Positions 33,957 to 42,565 of a stretch of DNA of 49,483 nucleotides are shown one piece after another. The translations under genes and the position numbers were made by a program. Below the pieces are notes generated by a model. That model was not told the origin of the DNA, ran no database searches, and was given only the letters and a program-made list of their open reading frames with translations. Every line of letters starts with the position of its first letter. Positions within the stretch are counted from its first letter, which is position 1. Source of the stretch: CAZCWM01 sp964622625 (GTDB taxonomy: Bacteria; Planctomycetota; Phycisphaerae; Phycisphaerales; Phycisphaeraceae); contig CAZUUQ010000007.1 of the NCBI GenBank assembly GCA_964622625.1, forward strand, positions 1-49,483, read 5' to 3'.

Positions 33957-36239
33957 CTACCGGTTGTCATCCAGCAGCGTACCGAGGGCGGAGGCTGCTT
34001 CGGTCAGGTCGAGCCGGATGACGCCTTCACCCTGCACCTCGCCGGGGACTATGAAGCGGCGCGTGCGGGGCAGCACGTCGGTCAGGGCGTCGAGATACTC
34101 CTGGTGCATGTAATAGCGTGGGGCCCGGCGGAAGGCCTGGACCTGGGCGAGAAAGCGGTGGGCCTTGCCGCGTTCGAGCATTTCACGCTGCCAGCGGTAG
34201 GCCAGGGCCTCGTGCACGACGCGGGCGGCCTCACCGCGCGCGGCGGTCAGCATCCGGTCGATGCGTGTCAGCATCACGCGGCGCGGATCGCCGCCGCCGG
34301 CGTCAGCAGCGGCGGGGGGCGCGTCCGTCCGCTCCAGTTCACGGATGGCGGCAGCCAGTTGCTCGGCCTGGGCGACGCTGCCGGCCACCTTGGCCAGCGC
34401 AGCCGTCGCCTGCCGCCGCGCGTCCTCGATGGCGGCCTCTTTCTGCTGCATCGCGCCGATCTGCTCCTGGAATGCCTCAGCCACACCCTGGGCCTGCGGC
34501 GGATGCACACCCACGATAGCCGCCATGCGGATCGACACACCCAGGCCCAAGGCGTCGGCATCCTCCTGCAGGCGCCGGCGCAGCGTGTCGGAAAGCACCA
34601 GACGCTGGTCGCCGAGTAGTTGCCCGATATCGCTCGTGACGAACAGCTCGCTGCTGCCGCGTTCGGCGAGGGCCCGCAGCAGGCGGCGCGGCTCCTGGAC
34701 GTTGCCCACATAGGCCGCCAGGTCGTTGATGCGGTAGCGCACGACGATTTCAGCGGCCACGAGCGAAACGCCCGGCGCCCGGCTGGCAACGCCGGCCGCG
34801 GCGGCGACCTCATCGGGCAGATCGTGCCAGTCGTCGCCGCGATTTTCCCCGTCATCGGCCGGAGTGTCGATCAACTCGTCGTCCGAGGCGGCTGCGTCGA
34901 TACGGGTGGCGGGCGGTTCCATGGCTGCAGCCGCGTTGGGCGTCCCCGTGATCAGGTAGCTCTCGGCACTCTGGTCTGGGGCGGTGTGAATGTTGGTCCA
35001 GAGCACCGCCAGGTCCCGGGCGTGCGAGCGGTCGACCGAGCCGACAACGATCTCCTGCACGCGGTCGACGGCATAGCGATGGGTCTTGCTGATCGGCCAA
35101 GGCAGCTTCAGGTGCATGCCGGGGCCGAGGGCCCGGTCGTGGGTGATGCGGCCAAAGCGGGTGACGATCACCTGTTCATGCGGAGCGACGATCACCAGGC
35201 AACTGACGGCCAGCATGACGGCGAAACTGAAGACCAGCAGGGGGGTAACCGCCCGGCCGAGCAACTGGTAGAACCAGCTACGCGAGACCTCGAAGCCGAA
35301 CTGGTAGTTGATGGTTTCATTGATGATCTTGGCGATCGACTCAGGGCTGGCCAGCCAGCCAAGCAGCCGGCTTTCGAAGGCGGGCCGGGGCAGTTCGCCA
35401 GGTCGCCGTGGACGGTAGGCCCCCAGCAGCATGAGCAGAAGAATTTCAGTGCCCACGAGCACCATGAAACCGGGTACGACGAGGGTCATGAGGCCCACGA
35501 AAGTCAAGTCAGTGAAGATGGCGGTGAAGGCGGCGGCGAGCAGCAGCACGAGCATGAGCACGTTGCCCATGAGGTAGCCCGCCGCGCCGCGCAGCAGCCC
35601 CCATGCGGCCGCACGCGTCATACCGGAGATGTAGCGAGCGGTGACGAAGGCGATGATGCCGGCGGCGGCCGCGAAAATTACCAGGCCGTTGATGGTTATG
35701 GTGCTGAAAGTCTCGATGGCGATGGCATGCAGGTTCGCGGCTGTCAACGCCGATCCGACGGTACCCCGTAGATCGACGGCTCGGGCGGCGGCCGCCGCCG
35801 CTTCCGCCTGAAGCAGACTGAAGCCTTTCTGAAGCAGCAGCGCGCCAGTGATCAGCAGATAGAGTGCCACCAGCACACTGACGATGTTGAGGCCCCACTT
35901 GTAGAGATTGTCCAGGCGCCGTCGCGCCAACCCCAGATCTTCCGCGGCAGTTTCGAAAATGGAACTACCCGCTTCCGAGCTGCGAGCCAGTTGCTCGGCT
36001 TCAAGGAACTCTGCTCGCTCGAGGCGGTGTTGCTGGTAGATCAGCAGGAGGATGACCCAGATGGGCACGCCACCGAGCAGATGCCACGTGATGGCGGCAA
36101 CGGCCGGGCTGCCGGACCAGAGCTGCACCAGTGCCGAGCTGACGATCAGAACCAACTGCACGCCCAAGCCCAGCAGACTTGCGAAAATGGCGCGCTGGTA
36201 GGTTTGCTGATCGACTTTCTGATCCGTCATGGAAGTCAT
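33957..36239 (-). CDS. Polytopic membrane domain fused to SPFH/Band-7 domain
   Basis: A 760-residue protein. Six hydrophobic segments at ~16-40, 52-68, 115-137, 180-200, 222-242 and 248-275 precede a seventh at ~331-351, which is immediately followed by an SPFH domain (APHEQVIVTRFGRITHDRALGPGMHLKLPWPIS). The SPFH part has an acidic insertion (~450-480), a VRYRINDLAAYVGNV segment and a coiled-coil stretch (~590-640) before a conserved C-terminal region. HflK normally has a single helix; the extra ~330-residue membrane domain makes this unusual. I do not recognise the N-terminal domain. ATG 36239 has AAGGA about ten bases upstream; an ATG three codons in is possible. It is first in the SPFH-ABC operon and diverges from the second permease. 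Confidence 0.85.
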   Translation of the reverse strand: MTSMTDQKVDQQTYQRAIFASLLGLGVQLVLIVSSALVQLWSGSPAVAAITWHLLGGVPIWVILLLIYQQHRLERAEFLEAEQLARSSEAGSSIFETAAEDLGLARRRLDNLYKWGLNIVSVLVALYLLITGALLLQKGFSLLQAEAAAAAARAVDLRGTVGSALTAANLHAIAIETFSTITINGLVIFAAAAGIIAFVTARYISGMTRAAAWGLLRGAAGYLMGNVLMLVLLLAAAFTAIFTDLTFVGLMTLVVPGFMVLVGTEILLLMLLGAYRPRRPGELPRPAFESRLLGWLASPESIAKIINETINYQFGFEVSRSWFYQLLGRAVTPLLVFSFAVMLAVSCLVIVAPHEQVIVTRFGRITHDRALGPGMHLKLPWPISKTHRYAVDRVQEIVVGSVDRSHARDLAVLWTNIHTAPDQSAESYLITGTPNAAAAMEPPATRIDAAASDDELIDTPADDGENRGDDWHDLPDEVAAAAGVASRAPGVSLVAAEIVVRYRINDLAAYVGNVQEPRRLLRALAERGSSELFVTSDIGQLLGDQRLVLSDTLRRRLQEDADALGLGVSIRMAAIVGVHPPQAQGVAEAFQEQIGAMQQKEAAIEDARRQATAALAKVAGSVAQAEQLAAAIRELERTDAPPAAADAGGGDPRRVMLTRIDRMLTAARGEAARVVHEALAYRWQREMLERGKAHRFLAQVQAFRRAPRYYMHQEYLDALTDVLPRTRRFIVPGEVQGEGVIRLDLTEAASALGTLLDDNR

Positions 36240-36371
36240 GAGGGCGCGTTCCTTTGTCGACTCGTGCGCCTACGCGCGGCGGCTGCGAACCTCCCGCGCG
36301 GGAGGCCGTATCATAGGAACCGCTCGAAGCGTCACTTGGTCGGTCGTCTGCTGCTGCGGGACATCACGTAT

Positions 36372-37415
36372 ATGCTTCAAAAACTGCTGGCCATCGCGCG
36401 CAACACCTTTACCGAAAGCATCCGCCAGCCGATTTTCGTCGTGCTGGTGCTCACCGGTCTGCTGGCCATGGTCGTCAATCCGATGCTCGCCAGCTATACG
36501 ATGGACAATGACAACCATCTGCTGGCGGACATGGGGTTGAGCACGCTTGCGGTGGTCGGCCTGCTGTTGGCGGCGTTTACTGCCACAGGCGTGATAACGA
36601 GTGAGGTCGAGAACCGCACGGTCCTGACAGTCGTCAGCAAACCGGTGGCTCGGCCGCTGTTCGTGCTGGGCAAGTTCCTGGGCGTGCTTGCAGCCTTGAG
36701 CGTGGCGTACTGGATACTGGCGATGGCGTTTCTGATGACCGTGCGCCATGGCGTGATGCAGACAGCTCGTGACGCATTCGACATACCGGTGCTTGCCTTC
36801 GGTTTCGGCGCATTGGCCGCAGCGCTGAGTCTGGCGGCTCTGGGCAACTATCTCTATCGCTGGGTTTTCACCTCCAGTTTCGTTGCGATCCTGCTGGTGC
36901 TGATCACCGCGGCCTATCTGCTGGTGCTCGTGATCGGTCCGGGCGGCCAGTTTCAGCCCATTTACGCGGAGTTTCTGGCCGACGATGATCCCTACAGTCG
37001 CAAACTTGCCTTGCCCCAGGTGATGTTGGCGGTCGCGCTGGTATTTCAGTCGGTGGTGATCCTGACGGCCGCGGCCATCGCTGCTTCGACGCGGCTCAAG
37101 CAGGTGATGACCTTGCTCGTCTGCGTTTGTCTGTTCGTGGCCGGGTTGATGAACAATTCGATATTCGGCCAGTGGGCGAGAGAACACAGCTTCGAGACCG
37201 TACGGGGCGTCGGGCGGACACTTATAGGAGTGGTCACGCACGGGCTTCACGGCCTGCTTCCCGATCTTCAGCTTCTTTGGGTGGCGGATGCGCTCAAGCA
37301 GCAGCATGTCATTCCTCTCGACTTTGTCGTCATCGTCACCGGTTACAGCTTCCTGTACGCGGCCGCCTTGCTGCTGCTGGCTGTTGGCTTATTCCAGCAT
37401 CGCGAGGTTGGCTGA
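36372..37415 (+). CDS. ABC-2 type transporter permease
   Basis: A 347-residue membrane protein of the ABC-2 family (NosY/CcmB-like). It begins with the cytoplasmic MLQKLLAIARNTFTESIRQPIF lead-in and has six to eight helices; the VITSEVENRTVLTVVSKPVARPLFVLGKFLG coupling segment aligns by eye with the same region of the permease at 28371-30197. No ATPase gene is next to it on its own strand. It diverges from the SPFH operon with 132 bp between, so it may form a heteromeric transporter with that operon's ATPase (inference). Start ATG 36372 is placed at the family N-terminus; the frame extension to 35991 is rejected. Confidence 0.83.
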   Translation: MLQKLLAIARNTFTESIRQPIFVVLVLTGLLAMVVNPMLASYTMDNDNHLLADMGLSTLAVVGLLLAAFTATGVITSEVENRTVLTVVSKPVARPLFVLGKFLGVLAALSVAYWILAMAFLMTVRHGVMQTARDAFDIPVLAFGFGALAAALSLAALGNYLYRWVFTSSFVAILLVLITAAYLLVLVIGPGGQFQPIYAEFLADDDPYSRKLALPQVMLAVALVFQSVVILTAAAIAASTRLKQVMTLLVCVCLFVAGLMNNSIFGQWAREHSFETVRGVGRTLIGVVTHGLHGLLPDLQLLWVADALKQQHVIPLDFVVIVTGYSFLYAAALLLLAVGLFQHREVG

Positions 37416-37440
37416 GCAAGGAGAGGTCCGCGGCGCCGAT

Positions 37441-39435
37441 TCAAGCCGGCGTCGCCACCGCGTCGTGCGGTCCCCTTGCCGCAGTGTCCGGATGACGGGC
37501 CGTTCGCTCTGGCCTCACCGCGCGCTCCGCTTCCATGTGCTCGATGTCTTCGCCAGCGCGCACCAGCCTCGCCGAGTTGAAGATCACCAGGAGCCCGCTG
37601 GACAGGTGCAGCACGGCCGCCATCCACGGCGCCAGCATCCCCGCAAGCGCCATGGTCCCGAAAACGACAATAAACGCCATGCCCAGGATCACGTTCTGAG
37701 CCACGACCCAGAAGGTCTTGCGCGACAACTGCACGAGGAACGGTATGCGGTTGAGGTTGTTGTTCATCAGGGCGACGGTGGCGGAGTGGATGGCCACGTC
37801 GGAGCCGGCGGCACCCATGGCGATGGAGATGTCGCCGGCCGCGAGGGCGGGCGCATCGTTGACGCCGTCACCCACGACCGCCACGCGGTGCCCGGCGGTC
37901 TTCAACGCATCGACCATTTCCAGCTTCTCGTGGGGCAGCACCTGGGCCTTGTATTCTGTGTGCATCTGGCCGGCGATGCGGCGGGCGACACTCTCGCGGT
38001 CGCCGGTGACAATGATCAGGCGCTTGAGCCCCAGCTCGCGCAGGCGGTCCATGGCGGTGGCGGCCTCCGCGCGGGTGTTGTCCGCCAGGCCGATCCATCC
38101 CAGAAGGCGGTTGTCACGCACGATGAACAGGAGGCTCAAGCCCTCGGCTTCGGGGCTGGCGACGGCCTGGCGGATGCGATCGATGTCCTGGGGTACCAGT
38201 GCCGCACCGCTGGGTCGCGTGGTGTGATTGGCGTCGTTGATCAGCCACTCAGCCCGGCCCACGAGCACGCGGCTTTCACCGATGGCCGCCAGCACGCCGC
38301 GCCCTGAGACTTCCTCGAAGCGCGTCGGCTCGGTCAGGTTCACGTGAACTTTACGGGCAACCTGCGTGACGGCCCGTGCGACGGGGTGGCGGCTGTTCTG
38401 CTCGGCTGAGGCCGCCACCTGCAGCAACTCGGCCGCCTCGACGCCGTCGACAGGCTTGAGCCGGGTGACTTCCAGTTGTCCGGTGGTCAGCGTGCCGGTC
38501 TTGTCGAAAATCATGGCTGTGAGATTGCGTGCTGCTTCAAGGTCGACGACGCTCTTGACCAGCACGCCCAGGCGGGCCGCAGCCGAGAGGGCGGCCACCA
38601 TGGCGGTGGGCGTGGCAAGGATCAGGGCGCAGGGGCAGGCAATCACCAGCATCGCAATGGCGCGGTCCCAAGCGCCGTCGGGATCGCGGCGCATGGTCAG
38701 CAGGGCCACGATGCCCACGAGCATGAGGATGGCTGGCGTGTACCAGCGGGCGTAGCGGTCAATAAGGCGCATGACGGGAATGCGCGTGGCCTCGGCCTGG
38801 AGGATCATCTCCTTGACCTTGCCGAGCGTGGTGTCTTCGCCGGCCTTGGTCACTTCGATATCCATCACGCCGGTAAGGTTGATGGTGCCGCTGAAGACTT
38901 CGTCGCCCTGGGTTTTGTCGGCCGGGAGGGATTCGCCGGTAATGGTGGCCTGGTTGACGGTGCTCTCGCCGCGGAGGATGCGGCCGTCGGCGGGGATGTT
39001 GTCGCCGGGGCGGACGCGGACGATATCGCCCGGTTTGAGGTCGGCGGCGTCGATCGCTTCCTCGCCGCCATCGCGCAGGCGCTGGGCGCGGGTCGGCGTG
39101 ATGCGAATGAGCGACTCAATGCTGGCCTGTGCGCCCAGCGCGGTACGGCTCTCGATGAGTACGGCGATGATGGTGAAGAAGGCGACCGTTCCGGCTTCGA
39201 GGTAATCGCCCTTGGCGAAGGCCGCCAGCACGGCCAGAGCGATCAGCTCGTCGAAATGGGTCTCGCCTGCGAGCAGGTCTTTGGCCGCGCTGAGAACCAG
39301 CGGCGTGCCCAGCAGCAAGGCCGCGATCGCTCCCAGCAGCGAGGAATGGACTTCGCTGTGGAAGATGAACTTGGCTGCCAGAGCGCAGATCAGCATCGTG
39401 CCGCCCAGCAGCGTGGCGATGATCTTGAGGCTCAT
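37441..39435 (-). CDS. P1B-type heavy-metal-transporting ATPase
   Basis: A 664-residue P-type ATPase. It has actuator TGES (166-169), CPC in helix 6 (267-269), phosphorylation D311 in DKTGTLT, the HP pair at 350-351, and hinge GDGVND (522-527). CPC predicts Cu+, Zn2+, Cd2+ or similar. The last helix reads AAVLHLSSGLLVIFNSARL, with His 610 where Zn pumps have Asp (DxG) and Co-type pumps have HEG, so metal choice is unclear. There is no N-terminal metal-binding domain. The C-terminal ~40 residues are charged and variable. AGGAGG at 39441-39446 lies five bases before ATG 39435 and fixes the start; the ORF extension to 39510 is rejected. No metal regulator gene is adjacent. Confidence 0.9.
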   Translation of the reverse strand: MSLKIIATLLGGTMLICALAAKFIFHSEVHSSLLGAIAALLLGTPLVLSAAKDLLAGETHFDELIALAVLAAFAKGDYLEAGTVAFFTIIAVLIESRTALGAQASIESLIRITPTRAQRLRDGGEEAIDAADLKPGDIVRVRPGDNIPADGRILRGESTVNQATITGESLPADKTQGDEVFSGTINLTGVMDIEVTKAGEDTTLGKVKEMILQAEATRIPVMRLIDRYARWYTPAILMLVGIVALLTMRRDPDGAWDRAIAMLVIACPCALILATPTAMVAALSAAARLGVLVKSVVDLEAARNLTAMIFDKTGTLTTGQLEVTRLKPVDGVEAAELLQVAASAEQNSRHPVARAVTQVARKVHVNLTEPTRFEEVSGRGVLAAIGESRVLVGRAEWLINDANHTTRPSGAALVPQDIDRIRQAVASPEAEGLSLLFIVRDNRLLGWIGLADNTRAEAATAMDRLRELGLKRLIIVTGDRESVARRIAGQMHTEYKAQVLPHEKLEMVDALKTAGHRVAVVGDGVNDAPALAAGDISIAMGAAGSDVAIHSATVALMNNNLNRIPFLVQLSRKTFWVVAQNVILGMAFIVVFGTMALAGMLAPWMAAVLHLSSGLLVIFNSARLVRAGEDIEHMEAERAVRPERTARHPDTAARGPHDAVATPA

Positions 39436-39584
39436 GCGCCCCTCCTGGGCGTGAATCTGAAGATCTTTCTTGACAAAATCATGGGCCATGAGAGGTTCGA
39501 CCTCGTGCACGGGGATGGATTGGCCGGCTCGCCCTGGAAGTCGGGGCCCCGGACGGCCGCGCCAGGGGCAGCGTTCATTCTACG

Positions 39585-40460
39585 TCATGCTCCAGCCTGA
39601 GGTTCGGATTGCGGCCGCCTGTTGTCGATCAGGTGGCAGCGCAGAAATGCCCAGGTCGCGGTCTCGCAGCCGGGGTAATCGGCATGGTGTTCGGCCCCGG
39701 GGACGGGGATCAGCTCGGCCGGCGCTCCGACGGCGCGCAGAGCCTCCACCATGCGGAGGCTCTGATCGAACGGGACGAGGCTGTCGGCCGTGCCGTGAAA
39801 CAGCAGGCATGGCGGCGCGGCCGGGTGCACGTGATGGATCGGGCTGGCCAGACGGGCCAAGTCGGGCTGCTGCTGCACTGTGGCGCCCAGGAGCATGCGG
39901 ATCGGCTCGCGGCCGGGCGGATCGGGCTTCTTGCCTGGCCGGCGCTCATACAGTTCCCCCACGGTGGGGAAATCGGTGGGCGGGCAATACGCCACCGCGG
40001 CGTGGACGCGACTGGACTGCTCGCGGTGCGGGCCGTCGCCTTCGAGGTCGGCCCGGTCGGCGGTCAGAGCCAGCAGCAGCGCCAGGTGCCCGCCGGCCGA
40101 GTTGCCGATCACGCCGATGCGGGCCGCGTCGTAACCCAACTCGTCGGCATGGGCACGCAGCCAGCGCACAGCGGTCTTGCAGTCGTGCAACTGAGCCGGG
40201 AAGGTGAAGGAAGGACTGAGGCGGTAGCTGATGGACGCGACGGCGAAGTCCGCCTGCGGCGGCAGGACGTTGGGGTTCATGGCTGCCCGACTATGGGCCC
40301 GCCAGCTTCCGCCGTGGATGTAAATCACCAGCGGCGGCCGCCCCGCTGGCTGCGCCGGCATGTAGAGATCGAGGCCCAGCTCGTAGTCGGCTGCCTTGTG
40401 AACGGGGATGTTGCGCCGGCAATCATACCCCCGTACCCGCTCTCCTTCGGATGGACTCAT
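39585..40460 (-). CDS. Alpha/beta-hydrolase, esterase/lipase type
   Basis: A 291-residue hydrolase of the BD-FAE/hormone-sensitive-lipase-like group. It has oxyanion HGG (49-51) and nucleophile S121 in GNSAGGH. An Asp in FHGTADSLVPF and a His in PGAEHHADYP complete the triad. This group includes carboxylesterases and acetyl-xylan/feruloyl esterases. There is no signal peptide. There is no Shine-Dalgarno sequence; the -10-like TACAAT ends seven bases before ATG 40460, so translation may be leaderless. Between it and the P-type ATPase gene (same strand) lie 149 bp. Confidence 0.83.
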   Translation of the reverse strand: MSPSEGERVRGYDCRRNIPVHKAADYELGLDLYMPAQPAGRPPLVIYIHGGSWRAHSRAAMNPNVLPPQADFAVASISYRLSPSFTFPAQLHDCKTAVRWLRAHADELGYDAARIGVIGNSAGGHLALLLALTADRADLEGDGPHREQSSRVHAAVAYCPPTDFPTVGELYERRPGKKPDPPGREPIRMLLGATVQQQPDLARLASPIHHVHPAAPPCLLFHGTADSLVPFDQSLRMVEALRAVGAPAELIPVPGAEHHADYPGCETATWAFLRCHLIDNRRPQSEPQAGA

Positions 40461-40467
40461 GGCCGGG

Positions 40468-40508
40468 ATTGTAGATTCCCCGTCGCAGGGCGCCGCGGCT
40501 GCTACACT
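40468..40508. promoter_or_regulatory. Divergent -10-like boxes abutting two start codons
   Basis: The minus strand carries TACAAT (40473-40468) seven bases before ATG 40460. The plus strand carries TACACT (40503-40508) seven bases before ATG 40516. Neither gene has a Shine-Dalgarno site. With a normal -10 to +1 distance, both mRNAs would begin at or next to the start codon. No good -35 box is seen for either. Confidence 0.45.
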
Positions 40509-40515
40509 CGCCGCC

Positions 40516-41475
40516 ATGCTGGCCCAGGCGATCGACATCTTTAGCCTGGTGCTGCTGCCGGTGCTGCTGGTGGTGGCCCTGGGGGCGGTGGTGCAGAAAG
40601 CGCTGACGCTGGATGTCAGCTCGCTGTCGAAGCTCAACATCTACCTGCTCGTGCCGGCGCTGCTGCTGGTGAAGGTGTACGAAAGCTCGCTGAACTGGGG
40701 GCAGATCGCGGGGATCGCAGCGGCGGTGCTGCTGCCTATGGCGATCCTGGGCGTGCCGCTTTACCTGCTGCTTCGCCGACGCCGGGCCGCGGGCACGACC
40801 ACGGCCGCGATCCTCATCGGCGGTCTGGTGATGAACGCGGGCAACTTCGGCCTGCCGGTGGCCGAGTTGACGTACCGCACCTACGGCCTGTTTTTCCCGG
40901 GAATGCAGCGAGCCGAGGACGGCGTGGCGGTGCAGGTGCTCGTGGTCATGATGAGCAGCCTGACGATCTGGTGCCTGGGTTATTCGGTGCTGGCGCTGGC
41001 CAAGGGGGACGGCCTGCGCGGGGCGGTGGGTTACTTCAAGCTACCCATGATTTACGTGATCGCCGCGGGCTTTCTGCTGCGTGATACCGGCGTGCGCATG
41101 CCGGGTGTGCTGCTGGAGCCGCTGCGGATGGTCGGCGACGCGGCGATTCCCGTGATGCTCATCATCCTGGGCGCACAACTGGCGCAGCGGGCCCGCTGGC
41201 CGCGATGGCGGATCATCGGGCCGGTGATGGCTATCAAGCTCGCGCTTGTGCCGGCGGTCACCGCGGCGGTGTGCTGGGTCATGGGTCTGTGGCCGTGGCC
41301 TGCGGCGCAGATCGTGCTTGGCATGGCGGCGCCCACGGCCGTCAACACGCTGCTGCTGACGCTCGAACTCGACGGCGATGCCAATCTCGCGGCTGACTGC
41401 GTTTTCTGGACCACCATCGCCAGCGCCGTCAGCGTCACCGCCATTCTCATGCTGCTGTCGCCGCTGGCCGTATAA
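40516..41475 (+). CDS. AEC-family transporter (auxin efflux carrier-like)
   Basis: A 319-residue membrane protein with about ten helices. It has the AEC pattern: LLPVLLVVALGAVVQ at the N-terminus, KLNIYLLVPALLLVKVYES, GNFGLPVAEL (broken helix), and MAAPTAVNTLLLTLELDGDANLAA near the end. Members export or import small organic acids (malate, malonate) or auxin-like compounds. It diverges from the esterase gene, and its stop codon overlaps the candidate promoter of trxB. Substrate unknown. Confidence 0.87.
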   Translation: MLAQAIDIFSLVLLPVLLVVALGAVVQKALTLDVSSLSKLNIYLLVPALLLVKVYESSLNWGQIAGIAAAVLLPMAILGVPLYLLLRRRRAAGTTTAAILIGGLVMNAGNFGLPVAELTYRTYGLFFPGMQRAEDGVAVQVLVVMMSSLTIWCLGYSVLALAKGDGLRGAVGYFKLPMIYVIAAGFLLRDTGVRMPGVLLEPLRMVGDAAIPVMLIILGAQLAQRARWPRWRIIGPVMAIKLALVPAVTAAVCWVMGLWPWPAAQIVLGMAAPTAVNTLLLTLELDGDANLAADCVFWTTIASAVSVTAILMLLSPLAV

Positions 41476-41476
41476 T
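41471..41476 (+). promoter_or_regulatory. Candidate -10 box for trxB
   Basis: A perfect TATAAT overlaps the stop codon of the transporter gene and lies 42 bases before the trxB start. Such a hexamer is rare by chance in this GC-rich sequence. I do not see a convincing -35 box at 16-18 bp upstream. Confidence 0.4.
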
Positions 41477-41518
41477 CCCCGACCCACACGCACGGTCCTC
41501 AGCAGAGGCAGGCACAAT

Positions 41519-42556
41519 ATGCAGAAGAACAATGACGAGAAGATCGAGAAAGTGGTGGTCATCGGCTCAGGACCGGCGGGCTGGACGGCCGCGATCTATG
41601 CCGCTCGTGCCGAGCTGCACCCCTTGGTTTTCCCGGGGAGAGCCATGGGTCAGGACCTGCTGCCCGGGGGCCAGCTCATGCTCACGACCGAAGTCGAGAA
41701 CTACCCCGGCTTTCCCGAGGGGGTCAACGGCCCGGAGATGATGCAGAAGTTCTTCGCCCAGGCCATGCGGTTTGACACCCGCGTGGTCACCGACGACGGG
41801 GTGAAGCGGGGCGAGGATGTGGCCGGCGGGTTGTTCACGCCGTTTCAGAGCGTGGAATCGGTCGATCTGTCGCAGCGGCCGTTCCGTGTCGTGGGTGATG
41901 GCGGCTACGAATGTCGTGCGCATGCCCTGATCATCGCCACGGGCGCCAAGGCGCAGTGGCTGGGGCTGGATAATGAGCAGCGTCTGGCGCAGTCGGGCGG
42001 CGGCGTGAGCGCCTGCGCGGTGTGCGACGGGGCGTTGCCGATGTTCCGGGACGCGGAGCTTGCGGTCGTCGGCGGGGGTGACTCGGCCGTGGAAGAGGCG
42101 ACGTACCTGACGAAGTTCGCCAGCAAGGTGTACATGATCCACCGCCGCGACGAACTGCGGGCCAGCAAGATCATGCAGGAGCGGGCGTTCAAGAATCCGA
42201 AGATCGAGATTCTCTGGAACACCGTGGTCATCGACGTGCTGGGCGGGCAGAAGATCACCGGCCTGCGGATCAAGGATACGCGGTCGGACGACGAGCGGGA
42301 GTTGGCGGTGGGCGGCCTGTTCCTGGCCATCGGCCACACGCCGATCACAGGATTTCTCAAGGGCCAGCTCGAGACCGACGCCAAGGGCTATCTCAAGCTG
42401 ACCGATCCCTATCGCACTTTCACGAGCGTCGAGGGCGTGTTCGCGGCCGGCGATGTGGCCGACAGCGTATACCGCCAGGCCGTCACGGCCGCGGGCATGG
42501 GCTGCAAGGCCGCGATCGACGCTGAGCGATGGTTGGCCGAACAGGGCTTGGACTGA
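41519..42556 (+). CDS. trxB: Thioredoxin reductase (TrxB)
   Basis: A 345-residue FAD/NADPH flavoenzyme that reduces thioredoxin. FAD-binding GSGPAG lies near residue 16. The redox pair is in SACAVCDGALP (CxxC), followed by the NADPH-binding GGGDSAVEEATYL and HRRDELRAS, and the C-terminal FAD motif GVFAAGDVADSVYRQAVTAAGMGC. Slightly longer than E. coli TrxB (321 aa). ATG 41519 matches the conserved N-terminus; the frame extension to 41378 overlaps the transporter gene. No thioredoxin gene is adjacent. It ends nine bases from the convergent kinase gene. Confidence 0.94.
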   Translation: MQKNNDEKIEKVVVIGSGPAGWTAAIYAARAELHPLVFPGRAMGQDLLPGGQLMLTTEVENYPGFPEGVNGPEMMQKFFAQAMRFDTRVVTDDGVKRGEDVAGGLFTPFQSVESVDLSQRPFRVVGDGGYECRAHALIIATGAKAQWLGLDNEQRLAQSGGGVSACAVCDGALPMFRDAELAVVGGGDSAVEEATYLTKFASKVYMIHRRDELRASKIMQERAFKNPKIEILWNTVVIDVLGGQKITGLRIKDTRSDDERELAVGGLFLAIGHTPITGFLKGQLETDAKGYLKLTDPYRTFTSVEGVFAAGDVADSVYRQAVTAAGMGCKAAIDAERWLAEQGLD

Positions 42557-42565
42557 CGTGCGGCA

